Source: Candidatus Aminicenantota bacterium
GTDB lineage: Bacteria; Acidobacteriota; Aminicenantia; Aminicenantales; Aminicenantaceae
Reading direction: 5' to 3'
Length of the DNA stretch: 64,000 bases
NCBI GenBank assembly: GCA_016927475.1
Contig: JAFGMO010000082.1
Coordinates: forward strand, 1-64,000
The position numbers and the translations under genes are program-made. Positions 51,127 to 58,605 of this stretch are shown here, one piece after another. The notes beneath the pieces are model-generated. The model saw only the letters and a program-made list of their open reading frames with translations, had not been told where the DNA came from and did no database searches. Numbering within the stretch: position 1 is the stretch's first letter; every line of letters starts with the position of its first letter.

Positions 51127-54081
51127 CTAATGAGTGGCGGCATTATACCTAGTAGGATCGACGAAAGTCGTGCGGTTCCGGCCGTTCTGTTTGGAAAGGT
51201 ACAGAGCTCCGTCAGCGGCCTTGAGGAGAATAGAGGCATTTTGGTTGCGTTGGGGTTTAATCGTGGCGCAACCCAGGCTTATGGTGACATAAGTAGATAT
51301 GAGTGAGGTCTCGTGAGGTATCTTTATTCTTTCGATAAGACTGCGGGCTTTTTCGGCCACGCGATAGGCACCCTCTTTATCTGTTTCGCTCAGAACCATG
51401 ACAAATTCATCTCCTCCATAGCGGGCCACCATATCGCTGGAACGCTGGCCGACTTGTTGTAGTGACACGGCAACTTTACGGAGACAATCATCCCCCGCCA
51501 TATGCCCGTAGTTATCGTTGTAGAGTTTGAAAAAATCAATATCGATCATTATGAGCGAGATGGGGAGATATCTTCGAATAGCTCTCTTCCATTCATAGTT
51601 TAAAAACTGAGAGAACATACGGTGATTAAAAATGCCGGTTAGATGATCCTGAATGGAAAGACGTTCCAGTTCTTTGTTTGCTTTTTCCAGCTGAAGGGTT
51701 TGTTTTCCTATGAACTCTTTTAACGTTTTTTCTCTTGTTACGAGGTGTCTGACCCGGAGCCTGAAAAGGCCGAGCCCGACAAGAATGGCGGCCAGGACAG
51801 AGATGAGATAAAATAAAAAGGTTTGATGAAAGTGTGCTTTTTGGGTGAACGAAAAGGAGACACCGGGATCGGTCCAATTCCCCCCGCCTCGCGATGCCAT
51901 GACCCTGAAGATGTAATCTCCCGGAGGAAGGTTGGTATAATAGATTGAATTTTTGTTTCTTGCTTCCATCCAGTCGTTTTCGAAGTTTTCTAATTTGGTT
52001 TTGTATTCCGTTTTTTCAGGATAGAGAAAGGTCAGGGCGGCATATCTAAATTCGATCCTGCGGGTACCCGGTTTCATTTCAAGAGGAGATTTTACTGGAA
52101 CGGGTTTGCCGTCTACTAGAATTCCTTCAATAATAAGAGGAAGAGCCAATCCGCTGAATTTCATTTTATTCCGGTCGATGCCCACTGCACCCCTCATAGT
52201 CGGGAACCATAAAGTACCATTTTCAGTTATAAGAGAGGAAGGCTGGGATCCGCCGTTGCATTCGAGGCTTTTCATCCCGTCGTTGAGGTCGAAAAACCTG
52301 GGTTTAAGAGGTATATTCGATGTTCTGTCGTATTGAATAAGGTCTTCCCTTTTAAAATAAAAAATTCCCTGGTTCGAGCTCATCCAGAGGTTGTCATCTC
52401 CATCTATCCTAACGGAATATATCATGTTGTCTAAAAGTCCGTCGGTTCGTTGATACAAGGTAAAAATGCCGTCCGAATTGCGATAAAGACCGCGGGGTGT
52501 GGCGAACCATAATGTATTTTCTTTGTCGATAAAGAGGTCCAGGATGATCGTATTCCTCAAGGGAGACAGTGCACCGTATCTCTCAGGGCCTGTTTTGGTG
52601 ATCTTAAAAACCCCTGTATGAGTTCCCAGCCAGAGAGATCCATGCCGGTCCTCTTTGATACAGAAAATCATGATTTGGCTGGAATCCTTCGCGAGAGGAT
52701 AAGGTGTTACGGTGTTCCCTTCTATCTGAAATACTCCGTTGTTGGTTCCCAGCCAGAAAACACCTAACCGGTCTTTGTGAATGACACGTATGATTTCGTT
52801 TCCCAGTCCTTCCCTGCGTCCGTAGACTTTGACAACCCGCCCGTCGGGCTTCATGCGAGCCAGGCCTTTGATAGTTCCTATCCATAGGTCGCCCTCTTCT
52901 TCCTGATAGATGGAACGGATTACATTACTGGGCAGGCCGTTATCCATGGTGAATGTCTCAATAGTTTTGCCGCTGATTTTTGACAGACCTCCATTGTTGG
53001 TTCCCACCCAGAGATTTTGGTCTTTGTCCTTAAAAATGGTCCAGACTGGATCAACATTCAAACCGCTTTCGGTATCGAGAATAGTAATCGTTCGTTCTTT
53101 AAGGCGGTTGAGACCGTAATGTGTTCCAATCCAAATGCTGCCTTCTTTATCTTCCAGCAGGGCAAAAACTTCGTTGTTGGTGAGGCCATCCGAGACGGTG
53201 AATGATTCAATTTCTTCCTTGAAAAATCGGAGAAGACCGCTGCGAGTTCCGATCCAAAGGCACCCGTCTTTATCTTTCAACAGATAATGAATGACATCAT
53301 GGCGAAGTTCTTTTGTCAGGATATTTCTTTGTATTTCCCCGTCAGAAAACAAAAAAATTCCCCGGCCTTCCGTTCCGATCCACATACGACCCGCTTCGTC
53401 CATAAGGATACTTGAGATAGCAACATCTTCCAGTCCAAACCGTTGGGGGGGTGCTTGATAGTCACCGCCGGGAAATCTTTGTAGTCCTGAACTTGTGACG
53501 ACCCAAATGTCTCCGGAAGGATCTCTAATAATCTGCCGGACCTGTTGTCCGGCTGAAAAATCAATGGGAAAGATTTTTCCGTTTTCAAGGATGTTCAAGC
53601 CGTGATTTTCCGTTCCGATCCAGAGTTTCCCGTCGGGAGCTTCTTTCAAGGTGGTTACGAAGTTGCTGGAAAGCTCATCCTCCAGGTCATATGCTGTAAA
53701 TTGTTCCTTATTGAAAAAAAGCAGCCCCCCGCCCATTGTTCCGATCCACAACCCTCCGCTGTGGCTTGAATGAAGGCAGACGATCGAGCTATAATGCATT
53801 TCGGTGACATTGGATTCATCAAATATAGTGAAATCATATCCGTTGAAGCGGAGAAGTCCGTGTTGGGTTCCGAACCAAAGATACCCGTCAGACGTTTGAG
53901 CGATGGTTTGGATTTTATTTTCCGGGAGACCGCCTCCGGATGTCCAGGTATTATGGATATACTGTTTGAAACTTTTTTCGGGGTCTAGAGCCAAAGCTAT
54001 GGTAGAAGCCATGACAAGAACAAACAGAATATAGAAGCACCTGCAGAATTTTCCCCATATAGGATGAAAAAAAGCGGCCAT
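51127..54081 (-). CDS. Periplasmic propeller sensor with GGDEF output (diguanylate cyclase)
   Basis: This 984-residue protein has a signal peptide (YILFVLVMASTIALA). It carries many blades of the two-component 'Reg_prop' type (for example GLPENKIQTIAQTSDGYLWFGTQHGLLRFNG, DGCLWIGTRSGLLRF). These are followed by a Y_Y_Y domain (~680-760, YKTKLENFENDWMEARNKNSIYYTNLPPGDYIFRV) and a membrane helix (FLFYLISVLAAILVGLGLF). The C-terminal GGDEF domain has DHLTGIFNHRMF and YGGDEF, so c-di-GMP synthesis is likely. RSSD five residues before GGDEF is an intact inhibitory site. The ligand is unknown. Confidence 0.93.
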   Translation of the reverse strand: MAAFFHPIWGKFCRCFYILFVLVMASTIALALDPEKSFKQYIHNTWTSGGGLPENKIQTIAQTSDGYLWFGTQHGLLRFNGYDFTIFDESNVTEMHYSSIVCLHSSHSGGLWIGTMGGGLLFFNKEQFTAYDLEDELSSNFVTTLKEAPDGKLWIGTENHGLNILENGKIFPIDFSAGQQVRQIIRDPSGDIWVVTSSGLQRFPGGDYQAPPQRFGLEDVAISSILMDEAGRMWIGTEGRGIFLFSDGEIQRNILTKELRHDVIHYLLKDKDGCLWIGTRSGLLRFFKEEIESFTVSDGLTNNEVFALLEDKEGSIWIGTHYGLNRLKERTITILDTESGLNVDPVWTIFKDKDQNLWVGTNNGGLSKISGKTIETFTMDNGLPSNVIRSIYQEEEGDLWIGTIKGLARMKPDGRVVKVYGRREGLGNEIIRVIHKDRLGVFWLGTNNGVFQIEGNTVTPYPLAKDSSQIMIFCIKEDRHGSLWLGTHTGVFKITKTGPERYGALSPLRNTIILDLFIDKENTLWFATPRGLYRNSDGIFTLYQRTDGLLDNMIYSVRIDGDDNLWMSSNQGIFYFKREDLIQYDRTSNIPLKPRFFDLNDGMKSLECNGGSQPSSLITENGTLWFPTMRGAVGIDRNKMKFSGLALPLIIEGILVDGKPVPVKSPLEMKPGTRRIEFRYAALTFLYPEKTEYKTKLENFENDWMEARNKNSIYYTNLPPGDYIFRVMASRGGGNWTDPGVSFSFTQKAHFHQTFLFYLISVLAAILVGLGLFRLRVRHLVTREKTLKEFIGKQTLQLEKANKELERLSIQDHLTGIFNHRMFSQFLNYEWKRAIRRYLPISLIMIDIDFFKLYNDNYGHMAGDDCLRKVAVSLQQVGQRSSDMVARYGGDEFVMVLSETDKEGAYRVAEKARSLIERIKIPHETSLISTYVTISLGCATIKPQRNQNASILLKAADGALYLSKQNGRNRTTFVDPTRYNAATH

Positions 54082-54263
54082 CGTCCCCTCATTATATATT
54101 ATAGAGAGAAAGGAATGTCAAATACTCTGAATGGGTGGATAAGGGTTCATATGTCCCTAAAACATAAGTTGATATAGGGCGATCAATAGTTATGAAACCT
54201 ATGGAGAAGAAAATGATTGGTGGGGATTAACCTTATGAATTATTGGAAGGATTGACGGAATAT

Positions 54264-54359
54264 GAGGGTTGGCCGCAAGACACTTGGTAATCAGGGGAAA
54301 AAAACCTTGCGGCCGACCCTCTAACCTGAATGACATCGAAATGTGAATAATACAGGTTA
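54264..54359. repeat. Large stem-loop and MITE-like fragment, copy E
   Basis: GAGGGTTGGCCGCAAG (54264-54279) pairs with CTTGCGGCCGACCCTC (54306-54321), a 16-bp stem with one G-T. It is joined to TAACCTGAATG...GTGAATAATACAGGTTA (54322-54359). These ends match the AACCTG/CAGGTT family with flanking TA. Further left, at 54227, AACCTTATGAATTATT may be another decayed end. No ORF lies in it. Confidence 0.55.
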
Positions 54360-54441
54360 TTCATTTTGGCAGGATACATTTTTTTTCGGCAACGTTCAGA
54401 CAAAACCTGTGCCGTATCTTCATAAACGAATGTTACGAACG

Positions 54442-54591
54442 TCATCCGACTATGTTGCTGATAATTTGATATCCGGCCCGTTTTCCCGTTTTGACCATCT
54501 CCACTGCCGTAGGAGAACTGATCAGACTGAATAAAACGAAACTCAGTAAAACAGCCGCTGTGAAAATCAAAATTTTTGTTTTCAGTTTCAT
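54442..54591 (-). CDS. Tiny membrane peptide A behind a sigma-54 promoter (49 residues)
   Basis: This ORF is too short for the track. ATG 54591 is preceded by AAAGGAGGAAACA, a very strong Shine-Dalgarno. The product starts MKLKTKILIFTAAVLLSFVL, a signal-like or membrane helix, then SSPTAVEMVKTGKRAGYQII. It is a clear paralogue of the ORF at 54956-55144: the first 11 residues are identical, and V-K-[TS]-G-K-[RK]-A-G recurs. I do not know the family. A consensus sigma-54 promoter lies 50 bases upstream. Confidence 0.65.
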   Translation of the reverse strand: MKLKTKILIFTAAVLLSFVLFSLISSPTAVEMVKTGKRAGYQIISNIVG

Positions 54592-54640
54592 TGTTTCCTC
54601 CTTTTTATTTTTTCAACATTGTCTTCACTTATATATTTAA

Positions 54641-54656
54641 GCAAGGAACGTGCCAA
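54641..54656 (-). promoter_or_regulatory. Sigma-54 (RpoN) promoter
   Basis: Minus-strand TTGGCACGTTCCTTGC, followed by T, fits the -24/-12 consensus TGGCACG-N4-TTGCW exactly. Transcription should begin near 54629, giving a leader of about 38 bases to the peptide A start. It implies control by an enhancer-binding activator. Confidence 0.75.
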
Positions 54657-54782
54657 GTGGACTAATCCGGGGGTTTGCTCGAGTGGCGGGAATCGGAATG
54701 AAATAAAGAGTGTCTGGGTGAGAACAAAATGTGTCCGAATACGGACGCTCATTGAATTATTTTTGGGTCCTGAAGATAAAAA

Positions 54783-54828
54783 AAAGCCCGCAGTTTGCTT
54801 CGACTTAGGGGAAGAAACTGCGGGCTTT
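54783..54828 (-). terminator. Strong rho-independent terminator
   Basis: AAAGCCCGCAGTTT and AAACTGCGGGCTTT form a perfect 14-bp stem. On the minus strand it is followed by a run of eight T, so it ends the transcript from 55144. The stem starts at the stop codon of the 40-residue ORF. Confidence 0.9.
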
Positions 54829-54949
54829 AAAGGGTGGGAACCGTCTGAAGGCTTAGTCTGCCTTTTTGACTTGAGATACATTGTCTCACATAGTCGATGG
54901 TCAGAAGGCCCCACATCATAATAATGGTGCTCAACAATCCTTCGAGCAT
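54827..54949 (-). CDS. Tiny hydrophobic ORF following peptide B (40 residues)
   Basis: ATG 54949 lies six bases after the stop of the next ORF, with AGAGG in the gap. The product starts MLEGLLSTIIMMWGLLTIDY and ends in a short basic tail (QKGRLSLQTVPTL). Its TAA abuts the terminator stem, as a last gene's would. The family is unknown and it could be non-functional, but spacing and signals fit a real reading frame. Confidence 0.45.
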   Translation of the reverse strand: MLEGLLSTIIMMWGLLTIDYVRQCISSQKGRLSLQTVPTL

Positions 54950-54955
54950 GAACCT

Positions 54956-55144
54956 CTATCCTATGACTGAGATGGTGTAGTTCATACCTGAATTTTCAGC
55001 CATGCCTCTCGAAAGAGGTGTGTTGCCGGCTTTCTTGCCGCTCTTGACGAGGTCAATCGCAGCGTTTGATGAAAGCAGGTTGAAACCGAAAAATGCGATC
55101 AGCACCGCGACAAAGAAAATGAGAATTTTTGTTTTGAGTTTCAT
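54956..55144 (-). CDS. Tiny membrane peptide B (62 residues)
   Basis: This peptide is paralogous to peptide A. It starts MKLKTKILIFFVAVLIAFFG, a hydrophobic helix, then DLVKSGKKAGNTPLSRGMAE and a neutral C-terminus. AAGGAGGACAAA precedes the start. The 5' flank of the gene also matches that of peptide A, including a -12-like TTGC and ATATA, but the -24 GG is lost in a C-run. It could be an exported or membrane signalling peptide. The function is unknown. Confidence 0.65.
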   Translation of the reverse strand: MKLKTKILIFFVAVLIAFFGFNLLSSNAAIDLVKSGKKAGNTPLSRGMAENSGMNYTISVIG

Positions 55145-55305
55145 TTTGTCCTCCTTATTTATTCTTCATATTTTCTTTTTTCATCTTCATCTATATAAAC
55201 GCAACAGGGGGGGAAAAGGTTTCCATTTGCTTGAGAAAAAGAGAAGGTTTTTGTAGCGGGTAATATTGAGTATAATGACAGGGACATTCTATACACGAGG
55301 AGAAG

Positions 55306-56796
55306 ATGGAAAAAATCAGAGTACGTTTCGCTCCCAGCCCGACGGGTTATATTCATGTTGGAAACGCACGAACGGCGCTTTTCAATTGGCTTTTTGCTCG
55401 AAAGAACCGGGGGGTCTTTATTCTGAGAATCGAGGATACGGACATCGAACGATCCGCAGAAACGTACGAAAAAAAATTGATCGAGGACCTTCGCTGGCTG
55501 GGAATAGAATGGGATGAAGGTCCGGATACCGGTGGGGCCAGGGGGCCTTACAGGCAGTCGGAGAGAGGGGATTTGTATCAAGAGCAGGCTCAAAAGCTTA
55601 TGAATGGAGGGAAGGCCTACTACTGTTTTTGCTCTCCTGATGAGCTTGAAAGAGAACGGCGTGATGCCGTTGCTTCCGGAAGACCGGCGGTATACAGTGG
55701 AAAATGTCGTGGACTTGCTCCCGAAGACGCCAGAAAGAAAGTCGAGACGGGGAATCCGGCCGCCGTACGCCTTCGGACTCCGGGAAGAGGGATGCTGACC
55801 TATAACGACTTGATTCGCGGGCCCTTGAGTTTTGATCTTGCCCTTACCGGTGATCCTGTATTGATTCGTTCGAACGGGATGCCGGCCTATAATTTTGCCG
55901 TTGTGGTCGATGACACCCTGATGGGAATTACCCATGTTATCAGAGGCGAAGATCATATCTCAAACACTCCCCGGCAGATTCTGACCTACGAAGCGCTTTC
56001 TTTTCCTCTTCCTTCTTTCGCCCATCTGTCCATGGTTATGGGGCCGGACAACACCCGTCTAAGCAAAAGACACGGTGCCACAGCCGTGGATCAGTTTCGG
56101 CAAGACGGCATTCTTTCTTCAGCGCTTTTTAATTATCTGGCCCTTTTAGGCTGGGCTCCTCCGGATGGAGAAGAGGTTCTGGATGCAGGAAGGCTGATCG
56201 AGCTTTTTCGCCTGGAGAAAGTCAGCCGTTCCGCTGCTATTTTTGATTATGATAAGCTCAATTGGTTGAACCGTCAGCATATGAAAACAATACCTTCGAA
56301 AGAAGCCGCCCGGGCCGCCTATCCTTTTCTGAAAGAAGAAGGTTTGATGCCGGAGAATATGACGGAGGAACGATGGGAATGGCTGGAAAGGGCGGTTGGT
56401 GTTCTTATTGAAAGAATCAACAGGTTCTCCGAAATACCTGCGGAATTCGAGCTGTTTTCTAAATTCTCTCCGTCCGAAATGGACCATGCCGACCGTGAAG
56501 ACTTAAAGATGGAATCATCACGAAAAGTTTTGCGCTTGTTTATCGAGAAAACCAGCGAAGACGAAAAATTAGACTTTGACCGCTTTTCCGCCCTAACTCA
56601 AGAGATCAAACAGGAAAGCGGCATCAAAGGGAAAGATCTCTATCATCCTCTTCGTTTGGCTCTCACGGGATGCAGTTCTGGATTGGATTTGGACAAATTT
56701 ATTCCTCTTGTCGAGGAGGGGGCTTCCTTGCACTTACCCAAATCGATAAAAAGCTGCCGGCAGAGGATTTTTGAAACTCTGAACAACCTGGAATAA
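55306..56796 (+). CDS. gltX: Glutamyl-tRNA synthetase
   Basis: GltX (496 residues) has the HIGH-like motif FAPSPTGYIHVGNARTALF and the KMSKS-like RLSKRHGATAVDQFRQDG. A zinc site YYCFCSPDELERE is also visible. Since tRNA-Gln is encoded here and no GlnRS is seen, it may be non-discriminating, but this cannot be decided from sequence alone. A TATAAT lies at 55271-55276, 30 bases before the start. It is divergent from the tiny-peptide operon. Confidence 0.96.
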   Translation: MEKIRVRFAPSPTGYIHVGNARTALFNWLFARKNRGVFILRIEDTDIERSAETYEKKLIEDLRWLGIEWDEGPDTGGARGPYRQSERGDLYQEQAQKLMNGGKAYYCFCSPDELERERRDAVASGRPAVYSGKCRGLAPEDARKKVETGNPAAVRLRTPGRGMLTYNDLIRGPLSFDLALTGDPVLIRSNGMPAYNFAVVVDDTLMGITHVIRGEDHISNTPRQILTYEALSFPLPSFAHLSMVMGPDNTRLSKRHGATAVDQFRQDGILSSALFNYLALLGWAPPDGEEVLDAGRLIELFRLEKVSRSAAIFDYDKLNWLNRQHMKTIPSKEAARAAYPFLKEEGLMPENMTEERWEWLERAVGVLIERINRFSEIPAEFELFSKFSPSEMDHADREDLKMESSRKVLRLFIEKTSEDEKLDFDRFSALTQEIKQESGIKGKDLYHPLRLALTGCSSGLDLDKFIPLVEEGASLHLPKSIKSCRQRIFETLNNLE

Positions 56797-56840
56797 TCTT
56801 TGGGTGATGTTAGCCGCAAAAAAGGATGAGTCTATTATCC

Positions 56841-57788
56841 CTATGAAACGGATTTAAAAGGGAAAATTTTTCCAAGGAGGGAGATGTCCCCTTTTTCATC
56901 GACCAGAACAGCTCCATATTGGGGATATTTCTGGAGAAGACCTTCCTGGTCACGGGAGACAAAAAGTGCGGTGGACAGGGCGTCACAGATCAGGGTTTCG
57001 GGCCCGAAGACTGTTATGCTCTGCCAGCCGCGGGATGGATAACCCGTTTTTGGGTCAAAAACGTGGTGATAACGGGTGCCGTCTTGAATAAAAAAACGCT
57101 GGTAATCACCGGTCGTTGCGGCGGCCGTATTACGAAGCGGAACCATTCCGATGATGCCGCCTTTCCTTGGATGTTTAATCCCGATCTTCCATGATTGGTT
57201 TTCCGGATTGTTCCCCCAGCAAAAGAGGTCTCCTCCCGCGTTGAGGAAGCCGTGCTCGATCCCCAGGTCCTGAAGGGCGCGGACGGCGAGGTCGATCCCG
57301 TACCCTTTGGCAATCCCCCCCCAGTCCAGCTCCATTTTTTCGGGAAGCTTCAAGTGTCCGTTTTTAAGTGCCGCTTTGTCCAGGCCAACATGGCGCAGGG
57401 CTTCTTGTACTTTCTGCGGGGGTGGAATCTTGTGGGAATGGTCGCGAAAGCCCCATAACCGGGACAAAGGGGCCACGGAGATGTCGAAGCATCCATCGGA
57501 AGCCCGGTAGACTTCGAGGGCCCGTAGGAAAAGCTCTTTAACCAGGGGATGATCCCGTTCCTGGGAATCCGGCGAAAAAAGCCGCTCAATCTTTGTGAAA
57601 AGATTTTGCAGATGTTCCAGGGCATTTTGTTCAGCGCGAGGGCTGCAGAATATTTTAACTTCACAGAGTGTATCGAAAAAAAGCAGGGTTGATGACCGCC
57701 ACTTTTCCGGCCTGCGGCAGGCGGGGGATAACAAGATAGCCGACAAAAATAATCCTAATGAAACGACAAACGGCTTTGGATTTTTCAT
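56841..57788 (-). CDS. apbE: FAD:protein FMN transferase
   Basis: ApbE covalently attaches FMN to threonine in RnfG, RnfD and similar proteins in the periplasm. The lipoprotein signal is VVSLGLFLSAILLSPAC, so it is anchored outside the inner membrane. Family features are DISVAPLSRLWGF, LDWGGIAKGYGIDLAVRAL, FLNAGGDLFCWG and HHVFDPKTGYPSRGWQSITVFG with VCDALST-like LICDALSTALFV. The track start at 57821 adds 11 residues; the lysine-led MKNPKPF start is preferred. It probably serves the Rnf complex encoded at 17-23 kb. Confidence 0.92.
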   Translation of the reverse strand: MKNPKPFVVSLGLFLSAILLSPACRRPEKWRSSTLLFFDTLCEVKIFCSPRAEQNALEHLQNLFTKIERLFSPDSQERDHPLVKELFLRALEVYRASDGCFDISVAPLSRLWGFRDHSHKIPPPQKVQEALRHVGLDKAALKNGHLKLPEKMELDWGGIAKGYGIDLAVRALQDLGIEHGFLNAGGDLFCWGNNPENQSWKIGIKHPRKGGIIGMVPLRNTAAATTGDYQRFFIQDGTRYHHVFDPKTGYPSRGWQSITVFGPETLICDALSTALFVSRDQEGLLQKYPQYGAVLVDEKGDISLLGKIFPFKSVS

Positions 57789-57880
57789 GGTCGTCACGTT
57801 CTCACGGGGGGAAAATATCATGAATCTTCTAAGGGGTCAATTCCGCCTGCTGCGAATAAAACCGTCCTAAAGACGTGTTG

Positions 57881-57909
57881 TTGACAATACCGGCTTGTTC
57901 CTATATTTT
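57881..57909 (+). promoter_or_regulatory. Candidate sigma-70 promoter of the doxX-sugar cluster
   Basis: TTGACA (57881-57886) precedes TATTTT (57904-57909) by 17 bases. The doxX ATG is 179 bases downstream, a long leader with no clear gene (the 70-residue track ORF at 57875 looks like chance). Confidence 0.5.
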
Positions 57910-58087
57910 GGAGGGGCTAAGTCCGGGTTCGTTTATGTCTCACACAGTTGGTTATGATACCGCTCCATCCCCAATGTTTGTATTCGAACGCAAAAAAACT
58001 GTCTTTTATTGGCGGCATAATATAAAAAATCAAGTCTGGAACAGAATGATGTTTTTCATTCTTCTTCATATAAAAAGGGAGTGAGAA

Positions 58088-58570
58088 ATGGAAAAAAAAT
58101 ATTCCTGTATGCAGCTGACGGCCTTGGTTGTTTTAAGGATCTTAATCGGTTGGCATTTCCTGTATGAAGGTATCGCCAAGCTGCTTAATCCTTACTGGAC
58201 ATCAGCGGGATTCCTTTCGGATTCCAAAGGTTTTCTTTCAGGCTTTTTTTCATGGATTGCCGAAACCCCTTCCGTGTTGAAAGTTGTGGATTTTCTCAAT
58301 ATTTGGGGTCTTATCGCCATCGGCGTTGCTCTCATAGCAGGTTTTTTTACGCGAACGGCCGTTGTCTCGGGTATGGTTCTCCTTCTCCTTTATTATCTTG
58401 CGAATCCACCGTTCATTGGATATTCGTATACATCTCCCGCTGAAGGCAATTATCTGTTTGTTAATAAAAATCTCATCGAGATGTTTTCCCTAAGCGCTCT
58501 GCTTTTTTTCCCAACGGGAAAGATCATAGGACTGGACCGTCTTCTCCTCAGAAAAAAAACGGCGGATTGA
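58088..58570 (+). CDS. DoxX-family membrane protein
   Basis: This 160-residue protein has four helices. The start LVVLRILIGWHFLYEGIAKLLNP is the DoxX signature, followed by WGLIAIGVALIAGFFTRTAVVSGMVLLLLYYLANP. DoxX proteins are linked to thiol or quinone oxidoreductases, but here the neighbours are sugar enzymes. GGGAGTGAGAA precedes the ATG. It lies 35 bp ahead of the Gfo/Idh gene and is probably its operon partner. Confidence 0.82.
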   Translation: MEKKYSCMQLTALVVLRILIGWHFLYEGIAKLLNPYWTSAGFLSDSKGFLSGFFSWIAETPSVLKVVDFLNIWGLIAIGVALIAGFFTRTAVVSGMVLLLLYYLANPPFIGYSYTSPAEGNYLFVNKNLIEMFSLSALLFFPTGKIIGLDRLLLRKKTAD

Positions 58571-58605
58571 ATTTGGTTTAGGAAAGACGCCGTGGAGGAA
58601 AAAAC

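Noticed and set aside
51103-51130. GAATAACACAGGAGCCTGTG after ispF as a sixth MITE copy
   Set aside because: Only a loose match to the end sequence, with no TA flank or partner end.
57875-58084. 70-residue plus-strand ORF before doxX
   Set aside because: Overlaps the promoter candidate and has no family resemblance or ribosome site.
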